64,000 bases of DNA from Desulfobulbus rhabdoformis (GCF_016919065.1 NZ_JAFFQA010000020.1:1-64000); one strand, 5' to 3'. Shown: positions 37,097 through 46,937, counted from the first letter of the stretch. The notes: a model not told the origin generated them from the letters alone. Numbers and translations are program-made.

Positions 37097-38935
37097 TTAT
37101 TCAACTGTTACACTCTTAGCGAGATTCCGAGGCTGGTCAACATCACACCCTCGACGATTGGCGATTTCATACGCAAGCAGTTGGGAGGGAATCGTGTAGA
37201 GTATTGGCATGAGGTCTTCACGAACGTGAGGTAGGTAGACAACATCTTCCGTCAAGCTTGCCAGGTGTTCATCGCCCTCTGTTCCGATTAAAACCAAACG
37301 GCCCTGTCGAGCTTTAATTTCTTCAACATTGGAAATGGTTTTCTGGTACACCGTGTCTTTGGGCACCAAGGCGACAATAGGCATTTCCTGATCAATTAGC
37401 GCTATGGGGCCATGCTTCAACTCACCTGCGGCATACCCTTCTGCATGAATATAAGAAATCTCCTTGAGTTTGAGGGCCCCCTCCAGGGCAATGGGAAAAT
37501 TCAAACCGCGGCCGACAAAGAGAAAATCCTTGGCTGCATAGTACCGCTCTACCAGTTCCTGCACATCCTTCTGCATGCGTGGGAGATCACTCTCAATGAG
37601 ATTGGCCACATCGATCAGAGCGTTGCCCAATTTTTTCTGCGTTACCGGGTCGATGACGCCACGGACTTGGCCTAAATACAGAGTCAGCAGGAAGAGCGCT
37701 GCCAACTGACAGGTAAAGGCCTTTGTTGAAGCCACGCCGATTTCTGGGCCTGCGTGGGTATAAATAACGCCATCTGCCTCGCGGGTCATTGTGGAACCAA
37801 CTACGTTACAAACGGTGATGACTTTGGACCCCAGTTCAGCTGCCCGACGAATACCGGCGAGAGTGTCAGCGGTTTCGCCGGATTGAGAAATAGCAACGGT
37901 TAATACACGTTCGTTGACGAGCAACTTCCGATAGCGAAACTCTGATGCAATATCCACCTCAACAGGAATACCGGCATATTTTTCGATCCAATATTTGGCT
38001 ACCAACGCCGCATGCCATGAAGTGCCACAGGCGACAAGCGCAATGCGATCGATGGTGTTAATGGTCGCAGGGTCAAGTCCAATTTCAGGGAGATCCACCA
38101 CACCAGTATCCGGGACGATTCGGCCGCTGACCGTATTAAGAATCGCCTGGGGTTGTTCGAAAATCTCTTTCAACATGAAATGACGGTAGCCGGCTTTTTC
38201 AGCCATTGAGGCATTCCAGTCTATGGTCGTCACTTCTTTTGTCAGTGGTACCCCATCTTCAATTTGAAGGATGGAGTATTCTCCCCTGCGGAGTACCGCC
38301 ATTTCCTGGTCATCAAGAAAGATAACCTCTCTTGTATAAGGTAGCAGTGCTGGGATATCCGAGGCGATGTAACATGCATCCTCCCCCACTCCCATCACTA
38401 GAGGACTTTGATTGCGCGCAGCAACCAACAGTTCAGGCTCCCGAGCCCAGAGGACCCCGATTGCATAGGATCCGTCAACTCGAGAAAGTGCGGTGCGCAC
38501 GGCAGCAACCAAATCCCCATCTAGGCAGTCTTCGATCAGATGAGCAAGAACCTCGGTATCCGTCTCAGAGACGAAAGTATGGCCTTTGGCAATAAGCTCA
38601 TTTTTCAAGGCATTGTAATTTTCAATAATCCCATTATGCACAACCACAATCTCACCCTTGCAATCGGTATGGGGATGAGCATTGTTTTCCGTGGGCGCAC
38701 CGTGGGTGGCCCAGCGAGTGTGACCAAGCCCGGTACCGCTGGCGACACCTATGTGTTCATCAACAACCCCTTCAAGGTTGACCAGTTTGCCTTTTGCTCG
38801 ATGCCGAACAAGTTCGCCATTATGCTGGTAGACAAGCCCGGCTGAATCGTAACCACGGTATTCAAGACGGCGTAATCCTTCAAGGAGAACCGGCACAACT
38901 CTTCTTGGGCCAACGTATCCAACTATTCCACACAT
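37097..38935 (-). CDS. glmS: Glutamine-fructose-6-phosphate aminotransferase (isomerizing)
   Basis: 612 aa. It makes glucosamine-6-phosphate from fructose-6-phosphate and glutamine, feeding peptidoglycan and lipid A. The N-terminal Ntn-hydrolase domain starts with the nucleophile Cys2 (MCGIVGYVG) and has GLGHTRWATHG and HNGIIENYNAL. Two SIS domains follow: VAISQSGETADTLAG and, near the C-terminus, YAAGELKHGPIALID and NLAKSVTVE. Length is typical. It is monocistronic with a terminator downstream. I saw no glmS ribozyme in its leader, as expected outside Firmicutes. Confidence 0.96.
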   Translation of the reverse strand: MCGIVGYVGPRRVVPVLLEGLRRLEYRGYDSAGLVYQHNGELVRHRAKGKLVNLEGVVDEHIGVASGTGLGHTRWATHGAPTENNAHPHTDCKGEIVVVHNGIIENYNALKNELIAKGHTFVSETDTEVLAHLIEDCLDGDLVAAVRTALSRVDGSYAIGVLWAREPELLVAARNQSPLVMGVGEDACYIASDIPALLPYTREVIFLDDQEMAVLRRGEYSILQIEDGVPLTKEVTTIDWNASMAEKAGYRHFMLKEIFEQPQAILNTVSGRIVPDTGVVDLPEIGLDPATINTIDRIALVACGTSWHAALVAKYWIEKYAGIPVEVDIASEFRYRKLLVNERVLTVAISQSGETADTLAGIRRAAELGSKVITVCNVVGSTMTREADGVIYTHAGPEIGVASTKAFTCQLAALFLLTLYLGQVRGVIDPVTQKKLGNALIDVANLIESDLPRMQKDVQELVERYYAAKDFLFVGRGLNFPIALEGALKLKEISYIHAEGYAAGELKHGPIALIDQEMPIVALVPKDTVYQKTISNVEEIKARQGRLVLIGTEGDEHLASLTEDVVYLPHVREDLMPILYTIPSQLLAYEIANRRGCDVDQPRNLAKSVTVE

Positions 38936-39215
38936 AAGTCATTCCTTTGGTAAAGGTCGTATTGAATTTGTTGATATTTTTGCACTATCAACGAGCAGCG
39001 CGAAAAATGCAAGAAGTACGACACCTCCTGAGGAGGATTATTTCCAAACAAATCATAGAGATTTTTTGGTTTATCCTGGCCTTTTTGGGTGCATATAAGC
39101 AGCATTCACGGTAAAAGAACTCCCCATTTGGCATAATCATACAAAAAAATTTGATTTCGTCGCCAAAAAGGGTACCCTCTTTTTATATTTATACTTTTTT
39201 GCCACTGGATGGATT

Positions 39216-39782
39216 ATGGACGAACGACAACGACTCAAAGAACTTTTACTGCAGAAATCCTACAGAGAGGGCACTTTCACCCTCACCTCCGGTAAAACTT
39301 CTGACTTTTACGTGGACGGAAAACAAACCACACTTGATGCTGAGGGGAGCTACCTCTGTGGTCGTCTTCTCTACGAACTCATTCAAGAGCATACAGAGCC
39401 TATTCTGGGTGTTGGTGGCATGACCTTAGGGGCCGATCCGCTGGTGACGGCTGTATCACTGGTCAGTTACCTGGAAAAATCGCCAATTCCCGCTTTTATT
39501 GTCCGCAAGGAAGCCAAAGGGCATGGTACCGGCAACTACATTGAGGGAAAAAGCAATCTTCACCCCGGAGGCCTTGTCGCCCTTGTTGAAGATGTGGTCA
39601 CCACCGGTGGAACCTTGATCAAAGTAATCGAACGGGTTGAAAATGAAGGCTTCAAAGTCGGCCTGGTGGCAACGATTGTTGATCGCCAGGAAGGTGGAGC
39701 TGAAGTGCTTGCAGAGAAGGGATATCCCTTAAAGGCGGTATTTACCCGCGAACAACTCATAGGAAAGGCCAATCAGACGTGA
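39216..39782 (+). CDS. pyrE: Orotate phosphoribosyltransferase
   Basis: 188 aa. It transfers the PRPP ribosyl group to orotate in pyrimidine synthesis. The PRPP-binding motif VALVEDVVTTGGTLIK and the flexible loop KEAKGHGTGNYIEG are clear; the N-terminus KSYREGTFTLTSGKTSDFYVDGK is typical. It is divergent from glmS across 280 bp, in which I saw no defined element. Its stop overlaps the start of a 56-aa dual-CXXC gene. Confidence 0.95.
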   Translation: MDERQRLKELLLQKSYREGTFTLTSGKTSDFYVDGKQTTLDAEGSYLCGRLLYELIQEHTEPILGVGGMTLGADPLVTAVSLVSYLEKSPIPAFIVRKEAKGHGTGNYIEGKSNLHPGGLVALVEDVVTTGGTLIKVIERVENEGFKVGLVATIVDRQEGGAEVLAEKGYPLKAVFTREQLIGKANQT

Positions 39783-39949
39783 ACTGTCGAGAATGTGGTG
39801 AACGATTAGAGGTCGAGCGACGGTGCCGCCAGGTGCGGCTCCGTTGCCAAGGCTGTCATAAAGAGTATCAAATCCATGAGGTAGCTGCTGATTTGGATCC
39901 GGAGACTGAAGCCCTCCTTGAGCGCTATACCTGCATAATCTATGATTGA
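39779..39949 (+). CDS. Dual CXXC motif small protein
   Basis: A 56-aa reading frame starting with GTG 39779, overlapping the pyrE stop by 4 nt (GTGA), ending at TGA 39947-39949. The protein begins MNCRECGERLEV and has a second CXXC (CQGC) at residues 23-26, plus Cys16 and Cys52; the C-terminal half reads LDPETEALLERYTCIIYD. I recall a deltaproteobacterial family of dual-CXXC small (seleno)proteins with this C-terminus; in this copy all motif positions are Cys, with no in-frame UGA. The rubredoxin-like knuckles suggest zinc or redox binding. Function is unknown. It is probably co-translated with pyrE. Confidence 0.75.
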   Translation: MNCRECGERLEVERRCRQVRLRCQGCHKEYQIHEVAADLDPETEALLERYTCIIYD

Positions 39950-39960
39950 TCCGAATTTCA

Positions 39961-40425
39961 ATGATTAAGGTTTACGTACGCGAAAACAACATCGCAACAA
40001 TTGTTTGCCCGAAATGTAGAGCGACCAAACATTTTGATGCAGGAAAATATCGACATCAGCGGCATAAATTTTCTGTGCGTTGCCGCTGTCAGAATGTTTT
40101 TACCGTTCAGCTTGATTTTCGTCGGAACTTTCGTAAACAGACCAGTCTCCATGGTACGTATGAGGTACTCAATAAAGGCGCCCATGGAGGGGGAATCATT
40201 CACATTACCAATATTTCTCGGGGAGGATTGGGATTTACCGTGTCAGGCCTGCATGATATTCAAAAAGGGCAACTGGTCCAGGTTGAATTTCAGCTCAACG
40301 ATAAAAAGAAAACAGTGCTGAACAAACAGGCGGTAATCCGTACGGTTGATAAAAACTCTATTGGCTGTGAGTTCTGCTACAACACTGACACGGACAAGGC
40401 GCTTGGTTTTTTTCTACAAAACTGA
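39961..40425 (+). CDS. PilZ-domain protein with N-terminal zinc ribbon
   Basis: 154 aa from ATG 39961 (a TTG at 39946 would overlap the preceding gene). The N-terminal ~45 residues have CPKC and CRC in a zinc-ribbon-like layout. The PilZ domain follows: RRNFRKQ gives the RxxxR c-di-GMP contact and NISRGGLGF the [D/N]xSxxG motif. Therefore c-di-GMP binding is likely. It lies in the pyrE unit, 11 bp after the small CXXC protein, and faces hflX convergently across a T-rich 38-bp gap. The target process cannot be told from the neighbours. Confidence 0.85.
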   Translation: MIKVYVRENNIATIVCPKCRATKHFDAGKYRHQRHKFSVRCRCQNVFTVQLDFRRNFRKQTSLHGTYEVLNKGAHGGGIIHITNISRGGLGFTVSGLHDIQKGQLVQVEFQLNDKKKTVLNKQAVIRTVDKNSIGCEFCYNTDTDKALGFFLQN

Positions 40426-40463
40426 TATTTTTTAAACTCTTTTTTTTCACAACTTCTCTTTAG

Positions 40464-42158
40464 TTACTCTTCCTTCCTCTCTTCTTCATGTTTTGTCTCC
40501 CAACTCGTTTGTAGCTCTTTGCCTACAATCAGCCGCAGCTCTTGCTCGACGCGAAGCAGGAGTATATCCAAAGTCGAAGCATCAATTGCACTGATCCCCA
40601 CTCCATCTTGCAAATGGGAAAATTTTTGCACCTCATCTGCTGGAAGTTGATCAATTTTATTAAACACCTTTAAACAAGGAATGGTGTCGAGTTCCAATTC
40701 AGCCAGAAGCTTTTCAACGACATCAACCTGTTGCGGCCAAAGTGGATTGGAAACATCAACTACATGCAACAGCAGATCAGCCTCAAAGAGTTCTTCCAGG
40801 GTCGATTCAAAGGCCTTAAGGAGTTCACTGGGCAGATTACGAATAAACCCAACCGTATCCGTGATGATTACTTCCATGTCTTCGGGAAAACGCAATCGCC
40901 TGGAGGTCGGGTCCAGCGTGGCAAACAGCAGGTCTTCTGCTTGAATATCGGACTTTGTCAGTGTGTTAAGCAACGTTGACTTTCCGGCATTGGTATACCC
41001 GACCAAAGAAATGACAGGTACATCTCGTTTACGACGACGATTGCGCCGATGATACCGTTGCGCTCCCACGGATTTTAGCTCTTTCCCCAGTCGGGCAATT
41101 CGGTCGTTAATCCGGCGTTTATCAATTTCCAACCGGGTTTCACCGGGGCCACGAGCGCCGATTCCACCTGTGAGGCGGGAGAGAGCATCGTCACGAGTGG
41201 TAAGTTTAGGCAGCATATATTTGAGTTGTGCCATCTCAATTTGAAGCTTGCCCTCACGGGAGCGAGCACGATGGGCAAAAATATCGAGAATGAGCTGCGT
41301 CCTGTCAATAACCCGTAGATCAGTATGATTGGTGACCGAGCGTATCTGGGACGGGCTGAGTTCCTGATCAAAAAGAAGCAAATTAGCTCCTAAACGCAAA
41401 CTCATTAAAACAATCTCAACCAGCTTTCCTCGGCCGAGAATAAAACGAGGATGTATAGATTTTCTGCGTTGTATGACCTGCCCCAACACTTCAACCCCGG
41501 CAGAGCGAGCAAGTTCGACCAATTCATCCATGGAGTCTTCCGCCTGCGATCGATTCCCTGTGGTCACCGAAATCAGAATAGCTCGATCCTTCCCCATATC
41601 AACTTGACGAGTGGGGCGCTCACGCACAAATTCCTCTTCCAGAGCCTCAATAAGTTCAAGGCAGGAGAGCTGTTGGTGGGCGGGGTGTACAGGTGCAAGA
41701 CTTGCCCAATCTTTCCCATCTATCTGCTTAGGGATGAGGTGAACAGTGTGCAGAAGGTCAGGCAATCCATCACGCAGCGTCAGAGAAGACATCAGATCAA
41801 GGCGTAAACAGGCCAGGTCCATAATGTCTTCTTCATTGATCGGTGTGGATGGACCAAGAACGGTATGAACACAGCGAAGACCACGAAGTCGACCACCCGA
41901 GGTTCGAATAGTGGAAAGGGCGGGAATAACTATGCGATCGTAGTCCCCAATAATGACGGATTCTATCTGTCCTGAACGATGAATCAGCAGGCCTATACGG
42001 CGGTTGAGTGCTGTTGAGATGGAAGCAAGAGAACGGGCGGTTTCCCTGCCCAATATTTCATCCGGTGTCCCCTTTTTCTGGGCAAGCCGTTCAAGGTCCT
42101 TGAGTTGCTTGGGTTTGAGCCCGCCGGTGTTGCCAGTAACAGTTGCGATGAGAAACAC
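40464..42158 (-). CDS. hflX: GTPase HflX, with long N-terminal extension
   Basis: 564 aa. HflX is a ribosome-associated GTPase that rescues or splits stalled ribosomes. Family motifs: GRGKLVEI, LFDQELSPSQIRS, GARGPGETRLEIDKRR, G1 GYTNAGKST, G3 DTVGF, G4 NKID. Compared with E. coli HflX (~426 aa) it has an extra ~190 residues at the N-terminus (IATVTGNTGGLKPKQLKDLERLA...), seen also in other deltaproteobacterial homologs as I recall. The start is GTG 42158; a GAGGA lies directly against it, closer than usual, so the true start is not certain. Downstream of asnS, same strand. Confidence 0.92.
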   Translation of the reverse strand: MFLIATVTGNTGGLKPKQLKDLERLAQKKGTPDEILGRETARSLASISTALNRRIGLLIHRSGQIESVIIGDYDRIVIPALSTIRTSGGRLRGLRCVHTVLGPSTPINEEDIMDLACLRLDLMSSLTLRDGLPDLLHTVHLIPKQIDGKDWASLAPVHPAHQQLSCLELIEALEEEFVRERPTRQVDMGKDRAILISVTTGNRSQAEDSMDELVELARSAGVEVLGQVIQRRKSIHPRFILGRGKLVEIVLMSLRLGANLLLFDQELSPSQIRSVTNHTDLRVIDRTQLILDIFAHRARSREGKLQIEMAQLKYMLPKLTTRDDALSRLTGGIGARGPGETRLEIDKRRINDRIARLGKELKSVGAQRYHRRNRRRKRDVPVISLVGYTNAGKSTLLNTLTKSDIQAEDLLFATLDPTSRRLRFPEDMEVIITDTVGFIRNLPSELLKAFESTLEELFEADLLLHVVDVSNPLWPQQVDVVEKLLAELELDTIPCLKVFNKIDQLPADEVQKFSHLQDGVGISAIDASTLDILLLRVEQELRLIVGKELQTSWETKHEEERKEE

Positions 42159-42243
42159 TCCTCTATATAAACAAAATAAACAAAGCTTCGTCTGGTTGCA
42201 GCGCTCCCCTGCCCCCCAGTATTATTCGGTTAACAGAAAAAAA

Positions 42244-43629
42244 CTAACAGGGGGCACTTCCAGGAGTCCTTGGGAAAGCTATAACATCGCGAATATTCTG
42301 CATGCCGGTGACAAACTGAACTAAACGCTCAAAGCCAAGTCCAAAACCGGCGTGGGGCACAGAGCCATAGCGACGCAGATCAAGATACCAGCCATACTCC
42401 TCCAAATTAAGCCCAGAGGCTTGCATACGTCCAGCCAACACATCGTAACGTTCTTCACGCTGTGAACCACCGACCAGTTCACCAATACCTGCAACCAGGA
42501 TATCCATAGCGGCAACCGTGTTGCCGCCATCATCGAGCCGCATATAAAATGGCTTGATTTCAGATGGATAGTTTGTAACGATGACTGGTGCCTTGGCAAC
42601 CTGCTCACAAAGAAAGCGTTCGTGTTCGGCCTGCAGGTCGCTTCCCCAATGGAGTGGGTATTCAAAAGACTGGCCGGACTGTAACAGGGTGTCCACCGCC
42701 TCTGTGTAGGTCATAGGAACAAAGGGTTGGTCCCGTACCTGTGTGAGTCGATCAATGAGTCCCCGAGAGACATGTTGATCAAATAAGCCAAGATCATCAC
42801 CACACTCGTCCAATGCCGCGCTGACAAGGAATTTAATCATAGCCTCTGCGACTTGCATATCGCCAGTCAGATCGCAGAAGGCCATCTCAGGTTCCAGCAT
42901 CCAAAACTCTGCGAGATGACGACTTGTGTTTGAATTCTCAGCGCGGAATGTTGGCCCAAAGGTGTAGACACGCCCGTGTGACTGGGCAAAAATTTCAGCC
43001 TGCAGCTGACCGCTGACCGTGAGTCCAGCTCGACGCCCGAAAAAATCTTGCCCAAAAGGATCATTGCCTGAAAAAACAGACGGCTCCAAAGACGTTACCG
43101 TGAACATCTCCCCAGCCCCTTCACAATCCGAAGTGGTTATTATGGGAGTATGTACCTGAATAAACCCCTGTTCCTGAAAGAAACGATGTACAGCATGGCT
43201 GAGCACACTCCGTACACGAGTCACGGCGCCCAATGCATTGGTTCTTGGTCGCAAATGAGCGATAGAACGAAGAAACTCTAAGCTATGCCGTTTTTTCTGT
43301 AACGGATAGGTCGCAGGTTCTGCCCAACCTAAGACCTCGACCTCACTCGCCTGAAGTTCGACTGTCTGTCCTTTGGCAGGAGAAGTGACCAAGATCCCAT
43401 GCACTCGCAACGAACAGCCTGTAGTGAGTTTTTTGATTGTTGATACGTAATTCTCTATCCCCTCATCCACCACGACTTGCAAGGATTTGAGACAGGAACC
43501 ATCATTGAGTTCAAGAAAAGAACATGCGCCGGTATCCCGACGCGTACGTAACCACCCCTGGACAACCACCGAAGAGTCAACTGGTTGCTGCGTAAGAATA
43601 TCGGCTATTTGTTGCCCTAGCAGTTTCAT
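42244..43629 (-). CDS. asnS: Asparaginyl-tRNA synthetase
   Basis: 461 aa, class IIb aminoacyl-tRNA synthetase charging tRNA-Asn. The N-terminal OB-fold anticodon domain (VVVQGWLRTRRDTG) is followed by the catalytic core: motif 2 FRAENSNTSRHLAEFWMLEPEM (in part) and motif 3 GFGLGFERLVQFVTG. The C-terminal IRDVIAFPRTPGSAPC is characteristic of AsnS rather than AspS. It lies about 50 bp downstream of lpxI and may read through from the lipid A operon. Confidence 0.95.
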   Translation of the reverse strand: MKLLGQQIADILTQQPVDSSVVVQGWLRTRRDTGACSFLELNDGSCLKSLQVVVDEGIENYVSTIKKLTTGCSLRVHGILVTSPAKGQTVELQASEVEVLGWAEPATYPLQKKRHSLEFLRSIAHLRPRTNALGAVTRVRSVLSHAVHRFFQEQGFIQVHTPIITTSDCEGAGEMFTVTSLEPSVFSGNDPFGQDFFGRRAGLTVSGQLQAEIFAQSHGRVYTFGPTFRAENSNTSRHLAEFWMLEPEMAFCDLTGDMQVAEAMIKFLVSAALDECGDDLGLFDQHVSRGLIDRLTQVRDQPFVPMTYTEAVDTLLQSGQSFEYPLHWGSDLQAEHERFLCEQVAKAPVIVTNYPSEIKPFYMRLDDGGNTVAAMDILVAGIGELVGGSQREERYDVLAGRMQASGLNLEEYGWYLDLRRYGSVPHAGFGLGFERLVQFVTGMQNIRDVIAFPRTPGSAPC

Positions 43630-43677
43630 AGCGCCCTCATTCTTTGTTTCGCCCTTTTTTAGAAATGGGCGGTATCC

Positions 43678-44529
43678 TTATACAGAGAGCAGGTTACCTG
43701 TCTCATCTTCCACTAAGCCAACGACAATGATCCCAGCATCATTGGCCGCCTTGACCATAGCCTCACGGTCAAAAAGCAGCGATTGCCCTGCCTCGACCGC
43801 CAGAAGCGCTCCCTGAACAGAAGCCAAAGTTTTGATGGTTTGTATACCGGTTGCAGGCAGATCAAAGCGAAAGTCCTGGCCTGGTTTCTTTAATTTAACA
43901 ACCACGGCTCCGGTTTTTCCCAGTTCACCCCCACGCCGTATTGTAGCGTCGGTTCCCTCTATGGCTTCAACAGCGAGCACGCTTCGATCACGGACCACGA
44001 TACATTGTCCGATATCAAGCCTGCCAATTTCGCGGGCAATCTTCCAACCGAATTTGATATCTTCCCAATGACTTTCGGTGGGTTTTTTGCGCGTGAGTAT
44101 TCCCCGAGGAAAAAACAAGTGTTCCAAATAGCAGGTTGAAGGAATCACCTGAATTCCTTCTGCTTCAAGGGCTCCGGCTACAGAGCGGAGGATGGCATCA
44201 TCCTGGCGGGCATCTATCTTGTTCCACAGGGTTAATCCTTTGAAATCAGGGAGGATATCACGAAAAATTCTGGTTTTGGTAATAGTACCGGCAAAAACAG
44301 TTTCCTCGACTCCCTGCTGATGAAAAAATTTGATAATTTTCCCTAATTGCCCGAGCTTAACCCAACAAAGTTTGTCCGTCTTGCCCTCAATCTGTACATC
44401 GGTTTCATGCTGATGGGCAATGGCTACAACCTTGCGCCCACGAGCACGGGCAGCCTCTGCAAACAAAAGAGGAAACTGTCCACCACCTGCTATCAGCCCT
44501 ATGGGGGGCATGTTTTCTTGATCAGTCAT
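43678..44529 (-). CDS. lpxI: UDP-2,3-diacylglucosamine pyrophosphatase LpxI
   Basis: 283 aa, the LpxI (formerly DUF1009) enzyme that cleaves UDP-2,3-diacyl-GlcN to lipid X, replacing LpxH in alphaproteobacteria and many deltaproteobacteria. Segments: PIGLIAGGGQFPLL, FAGTITKTRIF, DDAILRSVAGALEAEGIQV, LDIGQCIVVRDRSVLAVEAIEGTD and ATRRGGELGK-like. I set the start at ATG 44529, which overlaps the lpxA stop by 8 nt; a further upstream in-frame start (44598) would lie inside lpxA. It completes the lpxD-fabZ-lpxA-lpxI series; lpxB is not in the window. Confidence 0.93.
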   Translation of the reverse strand: MTDQENMPPIGLIAGGGQFPLLFAEAARARGRKVVAIAHQHETDVQIEGKTDKLCWVKLGQLGKIIKFFHQQGVEETVFAGTITKTRIFRDILPDFKGLTLWNKIDARQDDAILRSVAGALEAEGIQVIPSTCYLEHLFFPRGILTRKKPTESHWEDIKFGWKIAREIGRLDIGQCIVVRDRSVLAVEAIEGTDATIRRGGELGKTGAVVVKLKKPGQDFRFDLPATGIQTIKTLASVQGALLAVEAGQSLLFDREAMVKAANDAGIIVVGLVEDETGNLLSV

Positions 44530-45319
44530 CCAGGGTACGTTTAACAACACCACGTTTACTGGAATGGAAAAACTGAACCATTTTTTGGACTTCTGCACAG
44601 TCTTTCATTTCATCCTCAAGCTGCGCCAAAGCATCTTTAAGGAGAATTTCTGGTGATCTAAAGAGCAGACGAAAGCTTTCTTCAAGCTTCTTGATGGTCT
44701 CACGACTAATACCGGCACGGCGCAAACCAATTTTATTGATGCTGGAAATTCTCATCTGGTTACGGGTTCCTTCCATGATGACGAATGGAGGAACATCAAG
44801 ACCAATACCGGACATACCGCCTATATAGGCATAATCACCAATACGGCAAAATTGATGCACAGCAACCAGACCACCTAAATTGGCATGGCTCCCGATCTCA
44901 ACATGTCCGGCAAGAGTTGCAACATTTGCCATAATAACGTGATCAGCAAGAATGCAATCATGGGCAATATGGCAATAGGCCATGATCATATTATTATTCC
45001 CCAGCACGGTCTTGCCATCGGCCTTGACTGTGGCACGGTGAATGGAGACGTATTCACGAATCTGGTTGCCATCACCGATGATCAGTTCGGTAGGCTCCCC
45101 TTTATAATGGATATCCTGGGGGGGGGCCCCTATTGTTGCAAAGGAACCGATGGTGTTATTCGCCCCCATGGTGGTATTGCCGGAGACGACTGCGTGGGCT
45201 CCGATACGTGAATTCGCCCCTATTTTAACCGGTCCTTCAATCACCGCATAGGGTTCAACGATGACAGATGAATCAAGTTCCGCTTGAGAGTCAATGACCG
45301 CTGTCGGATGTATAGTCAT
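44522..45319 (-). CDS. lpxA: UDP-N-acetylglucosamine acyltransferase
   Basis: 265 aa, first enzyme of lipid A synthesis. It shows left-handed beta-helix hexapeptide repeats (for example GANSRIGAHAVVSGNTTMGANN in part) and the catalytic His in the AYCHIAHDC turn. The QDIHYKGEPTELIIGDGNQIREY segment is typical of LpxA. The C-terminal helical domain follows. There are ~100 bp between fabZ and lpxA, the largest gap in this operon. Confidence 0.95.
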   Translation of the reverse strand: MTIHPTAVIDSQAELDSSVIVEPYAVIEGPVKIGANSRIGAHAVVSGNTTMGANNTIGSFATIGAPPQDIHYKGEPTELIIGDGNQIREYVSIHRATVKADGKTVLGNNNMIMAYCHIAHDCILADHVIMANVATLAGHVEIGSHANLGGLVAVHQFCRIGDYAYIGGMSGIGLDVPPFVIMEGTRNQMRISSINKIGLRRAGISRETIKKLEESFRLLFRSPEILLKDALAQLEDEMKDCAEVQKMVQFFHSSKRGVVKRTLDD

Positions 45320-45420
45320 AAAAAATCCTTAAAAATAAACAAGAAGAAGCTCTTTTGTCTCGGCTCCGTTTTCAATATTCGACGCTCAACTGGTACAACC
45401 AATCAAGAGCCTGACGTTCA

Positions 45421-45861
45421 TTAAGCAAAACTTGCCATCAGTTCGGCCTCTGCAGCCACCTGATCATCTACATAGGCCTTGCCCGCCATTTTAATTACTT
45501 TTCCTTTCTGCTTGAGCATCTCAAGTTTGAGTACCAACTGATCGCCAGGTCGGACAACGCGGCGGAAACGAGCTTTGTCCAATCCCGCAAAGTACACCAG
45601 ACGACCGATCATGGCCTCATCGGTAAGACAGGCGAGAATCCCCCCAACCTGCGCCATGGCCTCCAAAATGAGGACCCCGGGCATTACTGGTTCTCCAGGA
45701 AAGTGCCCTTGGAAAAAAGGTTCATTTATCGTGACGTTTTTGATTCCGGTTATGGTTTTCCCCTGGTCCAGTTCGACAATCCGATCCACTAAGAGAAAAG
45801 GATAGCGATGGGGTAAAATTTCCATAATTTGTTTTATATCAACAGGCAGTTCTATTTCCAT
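45421..45861 (-). CDS. fabZ: 3-hydroxyacyl-ACP dehydratase FabZ
   Basis: 146 aa hot-dog fold enzyme of fatty acid elongation. The catalytic His lies in [16 protein letters not shown] and the Glu in [26 protein letters not shown] is the family N-terminus. Its place between lpxD and lpxA is the common arrangement: FabZ and LpxA/LpxD compete for 3-hydroxyacyl-ACP. It follows lpxD by 14 bp. Confidence 0.95.
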   Translation of the reverse strand: MEIELPVDIKQIMEILPHRYPFLLVDRIVELDQGKTITGIKNVTINEPFFQGHFPGEPVMPGVLILEAMAQVGGILACLTDEAMIGRLVYFAGLDKARFRRVVRPGDQLVLKLEMLKQKGKVIKMAGKAYVDDQVAAEAELMASFA

Positions 45862-45875
45862 ATTCTGCTTTATCC

Positions 45876-46937
45876 TTAAGTATCTGTTGGTTGCTCAGTG
45901 GACTCAATGATTGTTTTCAGTTGCTCCACCTCTTTACGCAAACGACGCATTTCTTTCATCATTTCAGGCAATCGATTGTAAGCCGCTGCTGAACGCCCCC
46001 ATTTTTTAACATCAATTGCAGGAATTCCTCCAAGCATCGCTCCCCGTGGCTGGCTGTTGTGGATACCGCTCATGGCTGCCGCCATCACCTGGTCATCAAG
46101 ACGGAGGTGGCCGGCAACTCCGGTTTTGGCCCCAAGGACGACATTGCGCCCCAAAGTTGTGCTCCCGGCGATTCCCACCTGGGCAACAAGCACTGAATTT
46201 TCGCCTACGACCACATTATGTCCGACCATGGCCAGGTTATCAATTCGTGTGCCGGATTTAATCCAGGTTACACCAAAGGCCGCACGATCAACACAGCTAT
46301 TGGCACCGATTTCAACATCATCATCCACACGTACGATACCGACTTGTGGTTTTTTGTGATGAAACCCCATTTTATCAGTGGCAAAACCAAAACCATCACT
46401 GCCAATGACTACGCCATGATACAAGATCACCCGTTTTCCTATAATGCAGTCATGGGTAACTGTTACATTGGCATACAGGACCGTATCATCACCTATACTG
46501 ACACCATCTTCGATGACGACACCGGGATGAAGGGTAACGTGTTGCCCCAGGCACACATTATTTCCCACACTGACCAGCGGGCCAATGCTCACCTCCTCAG
46601 GGATTGTGCAACCCTGCCCAATAACCGCAGAGGGATGAATGCCTGTCGCTGTAAAGGGCACGGTAACCAGAGCTAAATGAATCTTTGCTGCTGCAACCGA
46701 AGGGTTTTCGCAAAGGATGAGAGGAAGCGAGGCTTCATCACTCGCTGCTGGCGCTATACAGGCCGAGGCTTTGCAGGTATCAGGAAGTGGAAACTGCTTT
46801 GACTCCAGGACAAAAGTTATCTCACCTTCTGTTGCGTATTCGATGCCATTCAACCCATGAATTCGCACATTGGGGTCGCCTTGAACCTGCCCGCCGACCA
46901 TTTCTGCGAGCTGTTGTAAAGTATATTGTTGCTCCAC
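45876..46937 (-). CDS. lpxD: UDP-3-O-acylglucosamine N-acyltransferase
   Basis: LpxD, third acyl-transfer step of lipid A. The N-terminal uridine-binding domain ([27 protein letters not shown]) is followed by hexapeptide repeats with the catalytic His in [17 protein letters not shown] and by a C-terminal helix ([18 protein letters not shown]). Two GTG starts are possible: 46949 lies directly against GGAG, whereas 46937 is 11 nt from it; I favour 46937 (353 aa). A MITE-like repeat (46969-47125) ends about 20-30 bp upstream of the start, so it must carry or separate the promoter of the lipid A operon. Confidence 0.93.
   Translation of the reverse strand: MEQQYTLQQLAEMVGGQVQGDPNVRIHGLNGIEYATEGEITFVLESKQFPLPDTCKASACIAPAASDEASLPLILCENPSVAAAKIHLALVTVPFTATGIHPSAVIGQGCTIPEEVSIGPLVSVGNNVCLGQHVTLHPGVVIEDGVSIGDDTVLYANVTVTHDCIIGKRVILYHGVVIGSDGFGFATDKMGFHHKKPQVGIVRVDDDVEIGANSCVDRAAFGVTWIKSGTRIDNLAMVGHNVVVGENSVLVAQVGIAGSTTLGRNVVLGAKTGVAGHLRLDDQVMAAAMSGIHNSQPRGAMLGGIPAIDVKKWGRSAAAYNRLPEMMKEMRRLRKEVEQLKTIIESTEQPTDT

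Noticed and set aside
38936..39215. glmS ribozyme/riboswitch ahead of glmS
   Set aside because: No matching conserved core seen, and the element is essentially confined to Gram-positives.
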